From Streptomyces sp. JHA26 (GTDB lineage: Bacteria; Actinomycetota; Actinomycetes; Streptomycetales; Streptomycetaceae), in contig NZ_BDJC01000024.1 of the NCBI RefSeq assembly GCF_002005565.1, positions 35,309-99,308 on the forward strand: a stretch of 64,000 nucleotides of DNA. The letters run 5' to 3'. A program made the translations under genes and the position numbers. The stretch's first letter is position 1; each line of letters opens with the position of its first letter. Below the pieces are notes generated by a model, which did no database searches, was not told the DNA's origin, and worked only from the letters and a program-made list of their open reading frames with translations. This document shows positions 48,955 to 61,163 of this stretch, piece after piece.

Positions 48955-50928
48955 GTGACAAACGCAGAGAACCTGATCGCGCTGCTGGTGGCGGCGCCCC
49001 TCCTGGGAGCGGCGGTCCTGTTGTGCGGCGGCCGGCGGCTGGACGCCGTCGGCCACTGGATCGGCACACTGCTGGCCGCCGTGTCCTTCGTGATCGGCCT
49101 CGTCCTCTTCACCGACCTGCTCGGCAGCGGCGCCGAGGACCGCACCCTGACGCAGCACCTGTTCAGCTGGATCCCGGTGGAGGGGTTCCAGGCCGACGTC
49201 GCCTTCCGGCTCGACCAGCTGTCGATGACGTTCGTCCTGCTGATCACCGGCGTCGGCTCGCTGATCCACCTGTACTCGGTCGCGTACATGGAGCACGACG
49301 AGCGCCGCCGCCGCTTCTTCGGCTACCTGAACCTGTTCCTCGCGGCGATGCTGATCCTGGTCCTCGCCGACAACTACCTGCTGCTGTACGTCGGCTGGGA
49401 GGGCGTCGGTCTCGCCTCGTACCTGCTGATCGGCTTCTGGCAGCACAAGCCGAGCGCGGCCACGGCCGCGAAGAAGGCCTTCCTGGTCAACCGCGTCGGC
49501 GACATGGGCCTGTCGATCGCGATCATGCTGATGTTCCTGTGGTTCGGCACCTTCGCCTTCGGGCCGGTGCTCGGCACGCTGCACGACCCGGGCGTCGCGG
49601 GGCAGGCCGACGAGGGCAAGCTCACCGCGATCGCCCTGATGCTGCTGCTCGCCGCGTGCGGCAAGTCCGCCCAGGTGCCGCTGCAGTCCTGGCTCGGTGA
49701 CGCGATGGAGGGCCCGACCCCGGTCTCGGCCCTCATCCACGCCGCGACCATGGTGACCGCGGGCGTGTACCTGATCGTCCGCTCGGCGGCGGTCTTCAAC
49801 GGCGCGCCCGACGCGCAGCTGGTCGTCACCGTCGTCGGCGCGGTCACGCTGCTGTTCGGTGCGATCGTCGGTTGCGCCAAGGACGACATCAAGAAGGCGC
49901 TGGCCGGCTCGACCATGTCGCAGATCGGCTACATGGTGCTCGCCGCGGGCCTCGGTCCCATCGGCTACGTCTTCGCGATCATGCACCTGGTGACGCACGG
50001 CTTCTTCAAGGCCGGGCTGTTCCTCGGCGCCGGCTCCGTCATGCACGGCATGAACGACGAGGTCGACATGCGCCGCTACGGCGGCCTCAGGAAGTACATG
50101 CCGGTCACCTTCGTCACCTTCGGCCTCGGCTACCTCGCCATCATCGGCTTCCCGGGCCTGTCCGGCTTCTTCTCCAAGGACAAGATCATCGAGGCGGCGT
50201 TCGCCAAGGGCGGCACCGAGGGCTGGATCCTCGGCGCCTGCGCCCTGCTGGGCGCGGCCATCACCGCGTACTACATGACGCGCGTGATGCTGATGACGTT
50301 CTTCGGCGAGGAGCGCTGGCGCAAGGCCCCGACGCCGTCGCCGGCCGAGCCCGACGTGGAGCCGGCCGCCGAGACGCGCGGCGCGTACGCGCCCCCGCAC
50401 CCGCACGAGTCCCCGAGGACCATGACGATCCCGATGATCGTGCTGGCCGTCGGGTCCGTGGCGGGCGGCGCCTTCTTCAGCATCGGCGACCGCTTCCTGC
50501 ACTGGCTGGAGCCCGTCACCGGGCACAGCCACGGCGACGCGCCGATCAGCGCCGGGACGGTCACCGGGGCGACGGTGGCCTGCATGGTCATCGGCGTCGC
50601 GATCGCCTGGGCGCAGTACGGGCGCCGTCCGGTCCCGGCCGTCGCCCCGCGCGGGTCGCTGCTCACCCGGGCCGCCCGGCGCGACCTGCTCCAGGACGAC
50701 TTCAACCACGTCGTCCTGGTCCGCGGCGGCGAACACCTCACGCGCTCGCTGGTCTACGTCGACCACACCCTGGTCGACGGGGTCGTCAACGGCACGGCGG
50801 CCTCGTTCGGCGGCCTGTCCGGGCGGGTGCGCAAGCTGCAGAACGGGTTCGCGCGCAGCTACGCGGTCTCGATGTTCGGCGGTGCGGCGGTCCTCGTCGC
50901 CGCGACCCTGCTGATGAGGGCGGTCTGA
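48955..50928 (+). CDS. nuoL: NADH-quinone oxidoreductase subunit L
   Basis: A 657-residue antiporter-like subunit, the distal proton pump of complex I. Signature segments are YVGWEGVGLASYLLIGFW, KKAFLVNRVGDMG and STMSQIGYMVLAAGLG. There are about 15 to 16 helices, and the long amphipathic lateral helix would be in the C-terminal part. A polar loop of about 35 residues (near 455-485, Pro/Glu-rich) separates the late helices. The GTG start follows nuoK after ten bases, and nuoM begins five bases behind the stop. Confidence 0.97.
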   Translation: MTNAENLIALLVAAPLLGAAVLLCGGRRLDAVGHWIGTLLAAVSFVIGLVLFTDLLGSGAEDRTLTQHLFSWIPVEGFQADVAFRLDQLSMTFVLLITGVGSLIHLYSVAYMEHDERRRRFFGYLNLFLAAMLILVLADNYLLLYVGWEGVGLASYLLIGFWQHKPSAATAAKKAFLVNRVGDMGLSIAIMLMFLWFGTFAFGPVLGTLHDPGVAGQADEGKLTAIALMLLLAACGKSAQVPLQSWLGDAMEGPTPVSALIHAATMVTAGVYLIVRSAAVFNGAPDAQLVVTVVGAVTLLFGAIVGCAKDDIKKALAGSTMSQIGYMVLAAGLGPIGYVFAIMHLVTHGFFKAGLFLGAGSVMHGMNDEVDMRRYGGLRKYMPVTFVTFGLGYLAIIGFPGLSGFFSKDKIIEAAFAKGGTEGWILGACALLGAAITAYYMTRVMLMTFFGEERWRKAPTPSPAEPDVEPAAETRGAYAPPHPHESPRTMTIPMIVLAVGSVAGGAFFSIGDRFLHWLEPVTGHSHGDAPISAGTVTGATVACMVIGVAIAWAQYGRRPVPAVAPRGSLLTRAARRDLLQDDFNHVVLVRGGEHLTRSLVYVDHTLVDGVVNGTAASFGGLSGRVRKLQNGFARSYAVSMFGGAAVLVAATLLMRAV

Positions 50929-50933
50929 TACCG

Positions 50934-52501
<1,568 letters not shown>

Positions 52502-52505
<4 letters not shown>

Positions 52506-54160
52506 GCGCATCAGCCGTCCACGACCTGTGGACAACGGCGGCAACGGCGGCCGACCCGATCGCGAAGATCGACGCACCGAAGATCGAGTACGGGCAGCTC
52601 GCGCCCACGCTCATCGTCATCGGCGCGGCGATCGTCGGCATCCTGGTCGAGGCGTTCGTGCCGCGCAGGTCCCGTTACTACGTGCAGATGTTCGTGTCCG
52701 TCGTCGCGCTCGTCGCCGCCTTCGCCGCGGTCGTCGCGCTCGCGGCGGGCGGGTACGGCACGACCAAGGCGGGCATCGCGGCGATGGGCGCCGTCGCCGT
52801 CGACGGACCGGCCCTCTTCCTGCAGGGCACGATCCTGCTGGCGGCACTGGTCGGCGTGTTCACCTTCGCCGAGCGGCGGCTCGACCCGGAGACGCACGGC
52901 AACCGCGTCGACTCCTTCGCGGCGCAGGCCGCGGCGGTGCCGGGCAGCGAGAGCGAGCAGAAGGCGGTGAAGGCCGGGTTCACCACCACCGAGGTGTTCC
53001 CGCTGCTGATGTTCGCCGTCGCCGGCATGCTGGTCTTCCCGGCGGCCAACGACCTGCTGACCCTCTTCGTCGCCCTGGAGGTCTTCTCCCTCCCGCTGTA
53101 CCTGCTGTGCGCGCTGGCCCGGCGCAAGCGGCTGATGTCGCAGGAGGCGGCGGTCAAGTACTTCCTGCTCGGCGCGTTCGCCTCCGCGTTCACCCTGTTC
53201 GGCATCGCCCTGCTCTACGGCTACGCGGGCTCCATGTCGTACGGCACCATCGCGCAGGTCGTCGACGGCACCGTCCAGAACGTCACCCCGGCACTCGCGA
53301 GCACCATGGGCAACGACGCGCTGCTGCTCGTCGGGTCCGCCCTGATCGTCGTGGGCCTGCTGTTCAAGGTGGGCGCGGTGCCGTTCCACATGTGGACGCC
53401 GGACGTGTACCAGGGCGCGCCGACGCCGGTGACCGGTTTCATGGCGGCGGCGACCAAGGTCGCGGCCTTCGGCGCCCTGCTGCGCATCCTCTACGTCGTC
53501 CTGCCCGGCCTGCGCTGGGACTGGCGGCCGGTGATGTGGGCGGTGGCGATCGTCACCATGCTGGGCGGCGCGATCGTCGCGATCACGCAGACGGACATCA
53601 AGCGGCTGCTGGCGTACTCGTCGATCGCGCACGCGGGCTTCATCCTCGCGGGTGTCATCGCGACCACGCCGGACGGCGTCTCGTCGGTCCTCTTCTACCT
53701 GGCCGCGTACTCCTTCGTGACGATCGGCGCCTTCGCGGTGGTCACGCTGGTGCGCGACGCGGGCGGCGAGGCGACCCACCTGTCGAAGTGGGCCGGGCTC
53801 GGGCGCCGGTCGCCGTTGGTGGCGGCCGTGTTCGCGGTGTTCCTGCTGGCCTTCGCGGGCATCCCGCTGACCTCCGGGTTCGCGGGCAAGTTCGCCGTGT
53901 TCAAGGCGGCGGCGGAGGGCGGCGCGGCCCCGCTGGTCGTGGTCGGCGTGATCTCGTCGGCGATCGCGGCGTTCTTCTACATCCGCGTGATCGTGCTGAT
54001 GTTCTTCAGCGAGCCGCGGCCGGAGGGCCCGACCGTCGCGGTGCCGTCCCCGCTGACGATGACGGCGATCGGCGTCGGCGTGGCGGTCACGGTGGTGCTC
54101 GGTGTGGCACCGCAGTACTTCCTGGACCTGGCGGGACAGGCGGGGGTGTTCGTGCGCTGA
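52502..54160 (+). CDS. nuoN: NADH-quinone oxidoreductase subunit N
   Basis: A 552-residue antiporter-like subunit and the last gene of the nuo operon. It contains the family segments LFKVGAVPFHMWTPDVYQGAPTPV (about residues 284-307, including the conserved lysine) and TDIKRLLAYSSIAHAGFIL. There are about 14 helices, with a polar loop of about 40 residues near positions 125-160. Its stop is followed after 22 bases by a very stable hairpin, which should end the 16-kb transcript. Confidence 0.97.
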
Positions 54161-54182
54161 CGCGTGCGCCCGCCCGTTCGGA

Positions 54183-54228
54183 CACGGCGGCGGCCCGGCA
54201 CCCTCGGGAGTGCCGGGCCGCCGCCGTG
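54183..54228 (+). terminator. nuo operon terminator
   Basis: A perfect 18-bp stem (54183-54200 with 54211-54228) closes a 10-base loop. It lies between the convergent nuoN and Uma2-like genes and can serve both. Confidence 0.88.
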
Positions 54229-54240
54229 CGGCTTCGGGGG

Positions 54241-54896
54241 CTACTCGCCGCCGCGGCGTGCCCTGACGGCGGTCAGGTCCAGATCCATCGGGAACGGCGC
54301 GCTCACCTTCATGCGCTCACGGAAGATGCCGACGCTGGTGCAGGCGCCGGTGGTGGGCTCCGGCTCGAAGGCGTGGACGACGGTGAGGCCCTTCTCGTCC
54401 TCCACGCGCCAGTAGTGGGCGATACCGGCCCGGGCGTACTTCAGGGGCTTGGTCTCGCGGTCGCGGGACACGGAGTCCGGCGAGACGACCTCCACGGCCA
54501 GCACGACGGCTGCCGCTGGGACGCGGGTCTGATCGGGACTTGTCAGTGCCTCTTCCTCCAACACCAGCACATCCGGCTCCGGCCTGTTCTGCCGGTCCAC
54601 GTCGATGGTGAACCCGCACAGGACGTCGAGCCCTGGACCGCGGCTGCGGAGAGCCGTCGGCCGAAGAAGGACGTCGCCCGCTCGTGGAAGACCGACTGCG
54701 GGCAGGGGAGGACGAGCGCGGCGTCGATCAGCTGGGTGTGCGCCGGCAGGTCGGGAAGACGGTCCAGATCGTCAGCCGTCCAGCCCGTGTCGGGCGGAAT
54801 CGGCCAGTCAGGGGGCGAGGTTCCGGCTGCCGTGTGCACGCGGTCCCGGTGGGCGGAGTCACGGGTGTCGCCCCAGGCCACCGACGCGTTGCACAA
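54241..54896 (-). pseudogene. Frameshifted Uma2-family (DUF820) nuclease-like gene
   Basis: Two overlapping minus-strand frames together make one Uma2-type protein. The first (from ATG 54896) gives DWPIPPDTGWTADDLDRLPD, then LIDAALVLPCPQSVFHERA. The second (to TAG 54241) gives LDVLCGFTIDVDRQNRPEPD, then AVEVVSPDSVSRDRETKPLKYARAGIAHYW (read in parts). The family order is colinear across a break near 54615-54640, so a one- or two-base indel has split it. Uma2 proteins have a restriction-endonuclease-like fold with Asp/Glu/Lys residues, here in PEPD and VEVVSPDS. Many Streptomyces carry dozens of copies. A sequencing error cannot be excluded. Confidence 0.75.
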
Positions 54897-55021
54897 GGTG
54901 ACGAAGTGAGTCTGTGGACAACTCCGGGGCTGTCGGTGCGGGCCCCTATCGTTGGGGCAGTGGTCGGGACAGGACGGGCACGGCGGGACGGGCGCGGCAG
55001 GACGTACGGGGGGACAGGACG

Positions 55022-57016
<1,995 letters not shown>

Positions 57017-57093
57017 GACGGCGGCGCCTCCCCGTCACAGGGCCCGGGCCGCGTAGGCCCTGACGGCCGGCGTCTCGGCCGGCGCGCGGTGGG

Positions 57094-58032
57094 TCACGTC
57101 AGTGCCGTCAGGCCCGGGGCGAAGGTGATCAGGAGGGGGAGGAGGGGCACCAGGGCGGCCGTCGCCGTGGTCAGGGCGCGGTCGCGGGGGGTCAGGCGGG
57201 GCGGGGGTTCCAGGAGGCGGTCGACCCGCTCGCCGAGGAGGCGGTGGCTGGAGGCGCAGGACAGGACGCCCCGGTGCTGGTTGAGCTCGATCAGGGCCAG
57301 TGCCGTGGTCAGGTGGCCGCAGCGGCGGGAGGCGGTGTCGTCGGCGGCGAGTTCCACCAGGCGGTGGGTCTGGTCGCAGAAGTGGGAGAAGAGCGGGACC
57401 CGCGGGAAGCCGGTGGCCAGGGCGGTGGACAGGTGCAGCAGCCAGTCGTGGCGGGCCCGGGCGTGACCGCGTTCGTGGGTGAGCACGGCGTCGAGCTGAT
57501 GGTCGGTCAGGCGGTGCAGGGCGCCGGTGGTGACGACCAGCTGGGCCGGGCTGCCGGGCATCCACCAGGCGTCCGGGTACTCGTCCTCCAGGACCAGGAG
57601 GGGACCGCGGGCCCGGGGGAGGCCGGCGGGCAGGTCGGGGGCGCGTTCGCGCAGGTGCGCGCGGGACAGGGCGCGGCGCCTGCGGGCCTCGACCAGCTCG
57701 CGGACGAGCATCGCGGTGGTCCAGGCGGCACCGCCGGCCAGCAGCAGGGTGAGGGTCGCCGCCCAGGGCGGGCCGGAGGAGAGGTTGTAGGCGGCGGTCA
57801 CCGCCGGGGGCGCGGACGCGAAGAGCTGGGTGCGCACGGTGCCGAAGACGGCGGCGGCGCCGAGCGCGAGGGAGGTCAGGCAGCACAGCAGCACCGTGGC
57901 GACCAGGCACTGCCACACCCACAGCGCGACCACGGGATCCCGTTCGGGCCACGCGGAACGGGTCAGCGCGCGTGGCACCGGCACGGCGGCGGTCACGGCG
58001 ACGGCGAACAGCAGGAGCAGGCAGACGGTCAT
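57094..58032 (-). CDS. M56-family membrane metallopeptidase (BlaR1/MecR1-like protease domain)
   Basis: A 312-residue membrane protease. The zinc motif HERGH is at residues 186-190 in LTHERGHARARHDW, with hydrophobic helices at about residues 3-15, 35-62, 90-110 and at the C-terminus (TTATAALVPLLPLLITF). The third ligand is expected in the VELAADD segment. In BlaR1 the same domain cleaves the repressor BlaI, but no BlaI-type gene and no sensor domain are seen here, so it is an orphan M56 protease of unknown substrate. The upstream 58033-58374 interval holds no gene, only a 15-bp duplicated repeat. Confidence 0.85.
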   Translation of the reverse strand: MTVCLLLLFAVAVTAAVPVPRALTRSAWPERDPVVALWVWQCLVATVLLCCLTSLALGAAAVFGTVRTQLFASAPPAVTAAYNLSSGPPWAATLTLLLAGGAAWTTAMLVRELVEARRRRALSRAHLRERAPDLPAGLPRARGPLLVLEDEYPDAWWMPGSPAQLVVTTGALHRLTDHQLDAVLTHERGHARARHDWLLHLSTALATGFPRVPLFSHFCDQTHRLVELAADDTASRRCGHLTTALALIELNQHRGVLSCASSHRLLGERVDRLLEPPPRLTPRDRALTTATAALVPLLPLLITFAPGLTALT

Positions 58033-58313
58033 GCCACGGGCTCCGGATCCTTGTCGGAAGGCGGCTCTGGCTGTGGTGCTGTGGTGCAGGGGCGGGCGCG
58101 GCGGTGGTGCGACCTCCGGGCCGAGCCCGGGCCCCGCGCCGTCGGCGCCGCCGCGGTTCCGAGCCGTGCCGGAGGGGGACGGGCGCGCCGCGCACACCGC
58201 CCGACGCCAGTATGACGGTGACGGGCGGTGCGAGTCAGGCCCCGACGGGCACCGGACGCGCGTGCGGAAGCGGCCGCGCCGGGCCGAACACCGCCCGCCC
58301 GGCAACCGCCCGC

Positions 58314-58343
58314 CCGGAAGCCGGTCGTCCGGAAGCCGGTCGT
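58314..58343. repeat. 15-bp tandem duplication
   Basis: CCGGAAGCCGGTCGT occurs twice in direct succession (58314-58328, 58329-58343), followed by degenerate CCGG-rich sequence. It lies in the gap between the fumarylacetoacetase and M56 genes. Confidence 0.75.
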
Positions 58344-58374
58344 CCGGCCGGTTCCGGTCCGGCGGCGCGGGCGG

Positions 58375-59586
58375 TCACCGGCCGACGATCCGCCCGGTCA
58401 CCTCGCCCAGCCCCACCCGGGCGCCACCCGGACCCGGCGCCCACGCCGACAGGGTCACCACGTCCCCGTCCTCCAGGAACGTCCGCTTGCCGTCCGGGAG
58501 TTCCAGCGGATCGCGGCCGTTCCAGGTCAGTTCCAGCAGCGACCCGCGCTCCCGCTCGGTGGGCCCGCTCACCGTGCCCGAGCCGTAGAGGTCGCCGGTG
58601 CGCAGGCGGGCCCCGTTGACGGTCATGTGGGCCAGCTGCTGGGCGGCGGTCCAGTACATGGTGGAGAAGGGCGGCTCGGCGACCACGTGCCCGTTGACCG
58701 CGACCGAGATCCGCAGGTCGTAGCCGCCCGGTTCCTCCTCGGCGTCGTCCAGGTAGGGCAGCAGCGCGTGCGTGCGTTCCGGCGGCGCCACCCGGGCCTC
58801 GTCCAGGGCGTCCAGCGGGGTGATCCAGGCCGACACCGAGGTGGCGAAGGACTTGCCGAGGAACGGGCCGAGGGGGACGTACTCCCAGGCCTGGACGTCC
58901 CGCGCGGACCAGTCGTTGAGCAGGCACAGCCCGAAGACGTGCTCGCGGAAGTCGCCGAGCGCCACCGGACGGCCCGGCTCGGACGGCGTGCCCACCACGA
59001 AGCCGACCTCGGCCTCGATGTCGAGGCGGACGGACGGGCCGAAGACGGGCGCGGCGTCGGTGGGGGCCTTGCGCTGCCCGGAGGGCCGTACGACGTCCGT
59101 GCCCGACACGACGACCGTGCCGGCGCGGCCGTGGTAACCGATCGGGAGGTGCTTCCAGTTGGGGGTGAGGGAGTCCTCGGCGTCCGGGCGGAAGATCCGG
59201 CCGACGTTCCGGGCGTGGTTCTCGGAGGCGTAGAAGTCGACGTAGTCCGCCACCTCGAAGGGCAGGTGCAGGGTCACCGACGACAGGGGGTGGAACAGGG
59301 GCTCCAGGGCCTCCCGGTGGGACGGGACCGTCACCCAGGCCGTCAGCGCGCGCCGCACGTCCGACCAGGTGGTGCGACCGGCCGCCAGCAGCGGGTTCAG
59401 GGTGGGCCGCGCCAGCAGGGACGCGTACGGCGACCCGAGCGCGTGGGCCGCCGCGCCCGCGTCCAGGACGTGGTCGCCGAGCCGGACGCCCACCGTCCGC
59501 TCCTGTGCGCCGCGGATCGAGAACACGCCGTACGGAAGGTTGTGCGGGCCGAAGGGATCGCCCTCGGGGACATCGAAGGGGGGCAT
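58375..59586 (-). CDS. fahA: Fumarylacetoacetase
   Basis: A 403-residue fumarylacetoacetate hydrolase, the last enzyme of tyrosine/homogentisate breakdown, giving fumarate and acetoacetate. The N-terminal SH3-like part contains DNLPYG-type LPYGVFSIRG. The catalytic domain contains DFYASENHARNVGRIFR, LPIGYHGRAGTVVVSG, EAEVGFVVG and NDWSARDVQAWEYVPLGPFLGKSF (read in parts), which hold the metal ligands. The full length matches the eukaryotic-type enzyme, not the short FAH-domain isomerases. ATG 59586 was chosen over upstream codons because MPPFDVPEGDPFG starts the conserved region. An inverted repeat lies 50 bases upstream. Confidence 0.93.
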   Translation of the reverse strand: MPPFDVPEGDPFGPHNLPYGVFSIRGAQERTVGVRLGDHVLDAGAAAHALGSPYASLLARPTLNPLLAAGRTTWSDVRRALTAWVTVPSHREALEPLFHPLSSVTLHLPFEVADYVDFYASENHARNVGRIFRPDAEDSLTPNWKHLPIGYHGRAGTVVVSGTDVVRPSGQRKAPTDAAPVFGPSVRLDIEAEVGFVVGTPSEPGRPVALGDFREHVFGLCLLNDWSARDVQAWEYVPLGPFLGKSFATSVSAWITPLDALDEARVAPPERTHALLPYLDDAEEEPGGYDLRISVAVNGHVVAEPPFSTMYWTAAQQLAHMTVNGARLRTGDLYGSGTVSGPTERERGSLLELTWNGRDPLELPDGKRTFLEDGDVVTLSAWAPGPGGARVGLGEVTGRIVGR

Positions 59587-59636
59587 CGGGTGCTGCCTCG
59601 CTCTCGTGCTCGCCGTGCGCCACGTGATCCGTGGTC

Positions 59637-59659
59637 GTGCCACACGTTACGGGTGGCAC
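59637..59659. promoter_or_regulatory. Inverted repeat GTGCCAC-N9-GTGGCAC upstream of fahA
   Basis: Two exact 7-bp arms with a 9-base spacer lie 50 bases upstream of the fahA start, a normal operator distance. The remaining 59587-59921 interval contains no gene. TTGACG at 59834-59839 is a possible -35 element for the downstream aminotransferase gene. Confidence 0.5.
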
Positions 59660-59921
59660 ACGGGTCTTGGGCAGTGTCCGAAGAGGTGGCGGCGGCCGGT
59701 GGGGACGGGCGGCCGACGTGCGGGCGGGGAGCGGCCCGGCGCCGGCGCGGGCGGTGCGGAGGACGACCCGTGGGACCGTGGCGCTCCGCCACCACCCGTG
59801 TGCGGGAAGTTGTCCACAGGCCGGAACGCAATCTTGACGGAGCGGTGCGAACGGGGTGACTCTGGACGCGTGCCGGAAGGCCTCGGGGAGGGGGCGTTCC
59901 GACGGCACATCAGGGGGGCGG

Positions 59922-61163
59922 ATGGCCACAGGGGAGGCCCGTCCGGGTACGGCGCGGTCCGGTTCGCAGCCGAGAGAGCGGCTCGAAGAGACCATGCGCA
60001 GCCGACTCGGCCGGGAATGCGTCTACGTACCGTCGTGCCGTTTCGGGCTGTACGCGGCCCTGCGTCACTGGTGCCCGCCGGGCGGCCGGGTGCTGATGTC
60101 GCCGGTCAACGACGACGTCATCTTCTTCGTCGTCCTGGCCGCCGGACTGCGGCCGGTGCAGGCGCCGCTGAACCCGCTGGACGCGTCCATCGACGTCGAC
60201 GCCGTGCCCGAGGAGGTGTGGGGTTCCCTGTCCGCCGTGCTGACGACCAATCTGTACGGCAACCCGGACCCGGCACCCCGGCTGCGGGAGCGCTGCGACG
60301 CGCTCGGCATCCCGCTGTTCGAGGACGCGGCGCACGCCATCGGCAGCGAGGTGGGCGGGCGGCCCGTCGGCACCTGGGGCGACGCGTCCGTGTTCAGCCT
60401 GTCCAAGCACGTCGGCGCCAAGGCCGGGGGGATCCTCGCGGTCGCCGACCCGGGGCTGCGGGAGGCGCTGGCGAAGTCCTGCGACGACCTGCTGCTGCCG
60501 CGCCGGACCACGGCCGAGGTCGCCTACGCCGTACGGCCGTACGCGGAGGCGGCCGTGCGCGGCCTGCGGCTGCGCCGGGCGGCCTGGGCCACGCTGCGGC
60601 TCCTGGGGAGGACGGAGCGCGAGGGGATCCGGATGCCGCTCAGACCCGGCGAGCTGGCCCGGGCGGTCGCCTCGGCGCCGGACCTGGAGGCGCACGATCC
60701 CTGGGTCCGCGTGGACATGCACGACTACCGCCTGCGGTCGGGCCGGTTCCGGCTCGGACGCGTCGGGCGCAGGCTCGACCGGCTGGACGACGTGCTCGCG
60801 GGCTGCCGTGCGGGCACGGAACTGCTGCTGTCGACCCGCTGGGCGCACCCGGCCGGCGGCGGCCGGCCGGACGGGACGCAGCCGCTGTTCCGGGTGCCGC
60901 TGTTCGTGGCGGACCGGGACGCGGCGATCGCGGCACTGGCCCGGCGGGGCATCGTCGTCGGGTACCTCTACGACCCGCCGCTGGACGACTACGCGGGGGC
61001 GGAGTTCACCGACCTCTCGCCCAGCCCCGAGGGGGCGCGCTGGTTCGCGCGGCACGCGCTGCCCGTGGACCCGCTGCGCGCCCGCGCGGTCGTGCGGGTG
61101 CTGGAGGAGTCGGGGGCGCTGCCCGCCCGGGCACCGGAAGGGGCGGGGCCGTCCCGTGGCTGA
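59922..61163 (+). CDS. DegT/DnrJ/EryC1/StrS-type PLP aminotransferase family protein
   Basis: A 413-residue PLP enzyme of the sugar-aminotransferase family. LTTNLYGNP marks the region before the PLP-stacking residues. FEDAAHAIGSEVGGRPVGTWGDASVFSLSKH carries the Asp and the Schiff-base lysine (SLSKH), and AKAGGIL follows as the GEGG-like loop. Such enzymes make amino-sugars for surface glycans or antibiotics. The start is uncertain: ATG 59922 has AGGGGGG upstream and is preferred to GTG 59856. It overlaps the flippase gene by eight bases, which suggests a glycan-related operon that continues beyond the window. Confidence 0.83.
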   Translation: MATGEARPGTARSGSQPRERLEETMRSRLGRECVYVPSCRFGLYAALRHWCPPGGRVLMSPVNDDVIFFVVLAAGLRPVQAPLNPLDASIDVDAVPEEVWGSLSAVLTTNLYGNPDPAPRLRERCDALGIPLFEDAAHAIGSEVGGRPVGTWGDASVFSLSKHVGAKAGGILAVADPGLREALAKSCDDLLLPRRTTAEVAYAVRPYAEAAVRGLRLRRAAWATLRLLGRTEREGIRMPLRPGELARAVASAPDLEAHDPWVRVDMHDYRLRSGRFRLGRVGRRLDRLDDVLAGCRAGTELLLSTRWAHPAGGGRPDGTQPLFRVPLFVADRDAAIAALARRGIVVGYLYDPPLDDYAGAEFTDLSPSPEGARWFARHALPVDPLRARAVVRVLEESGALPARAPEGAGPSRG

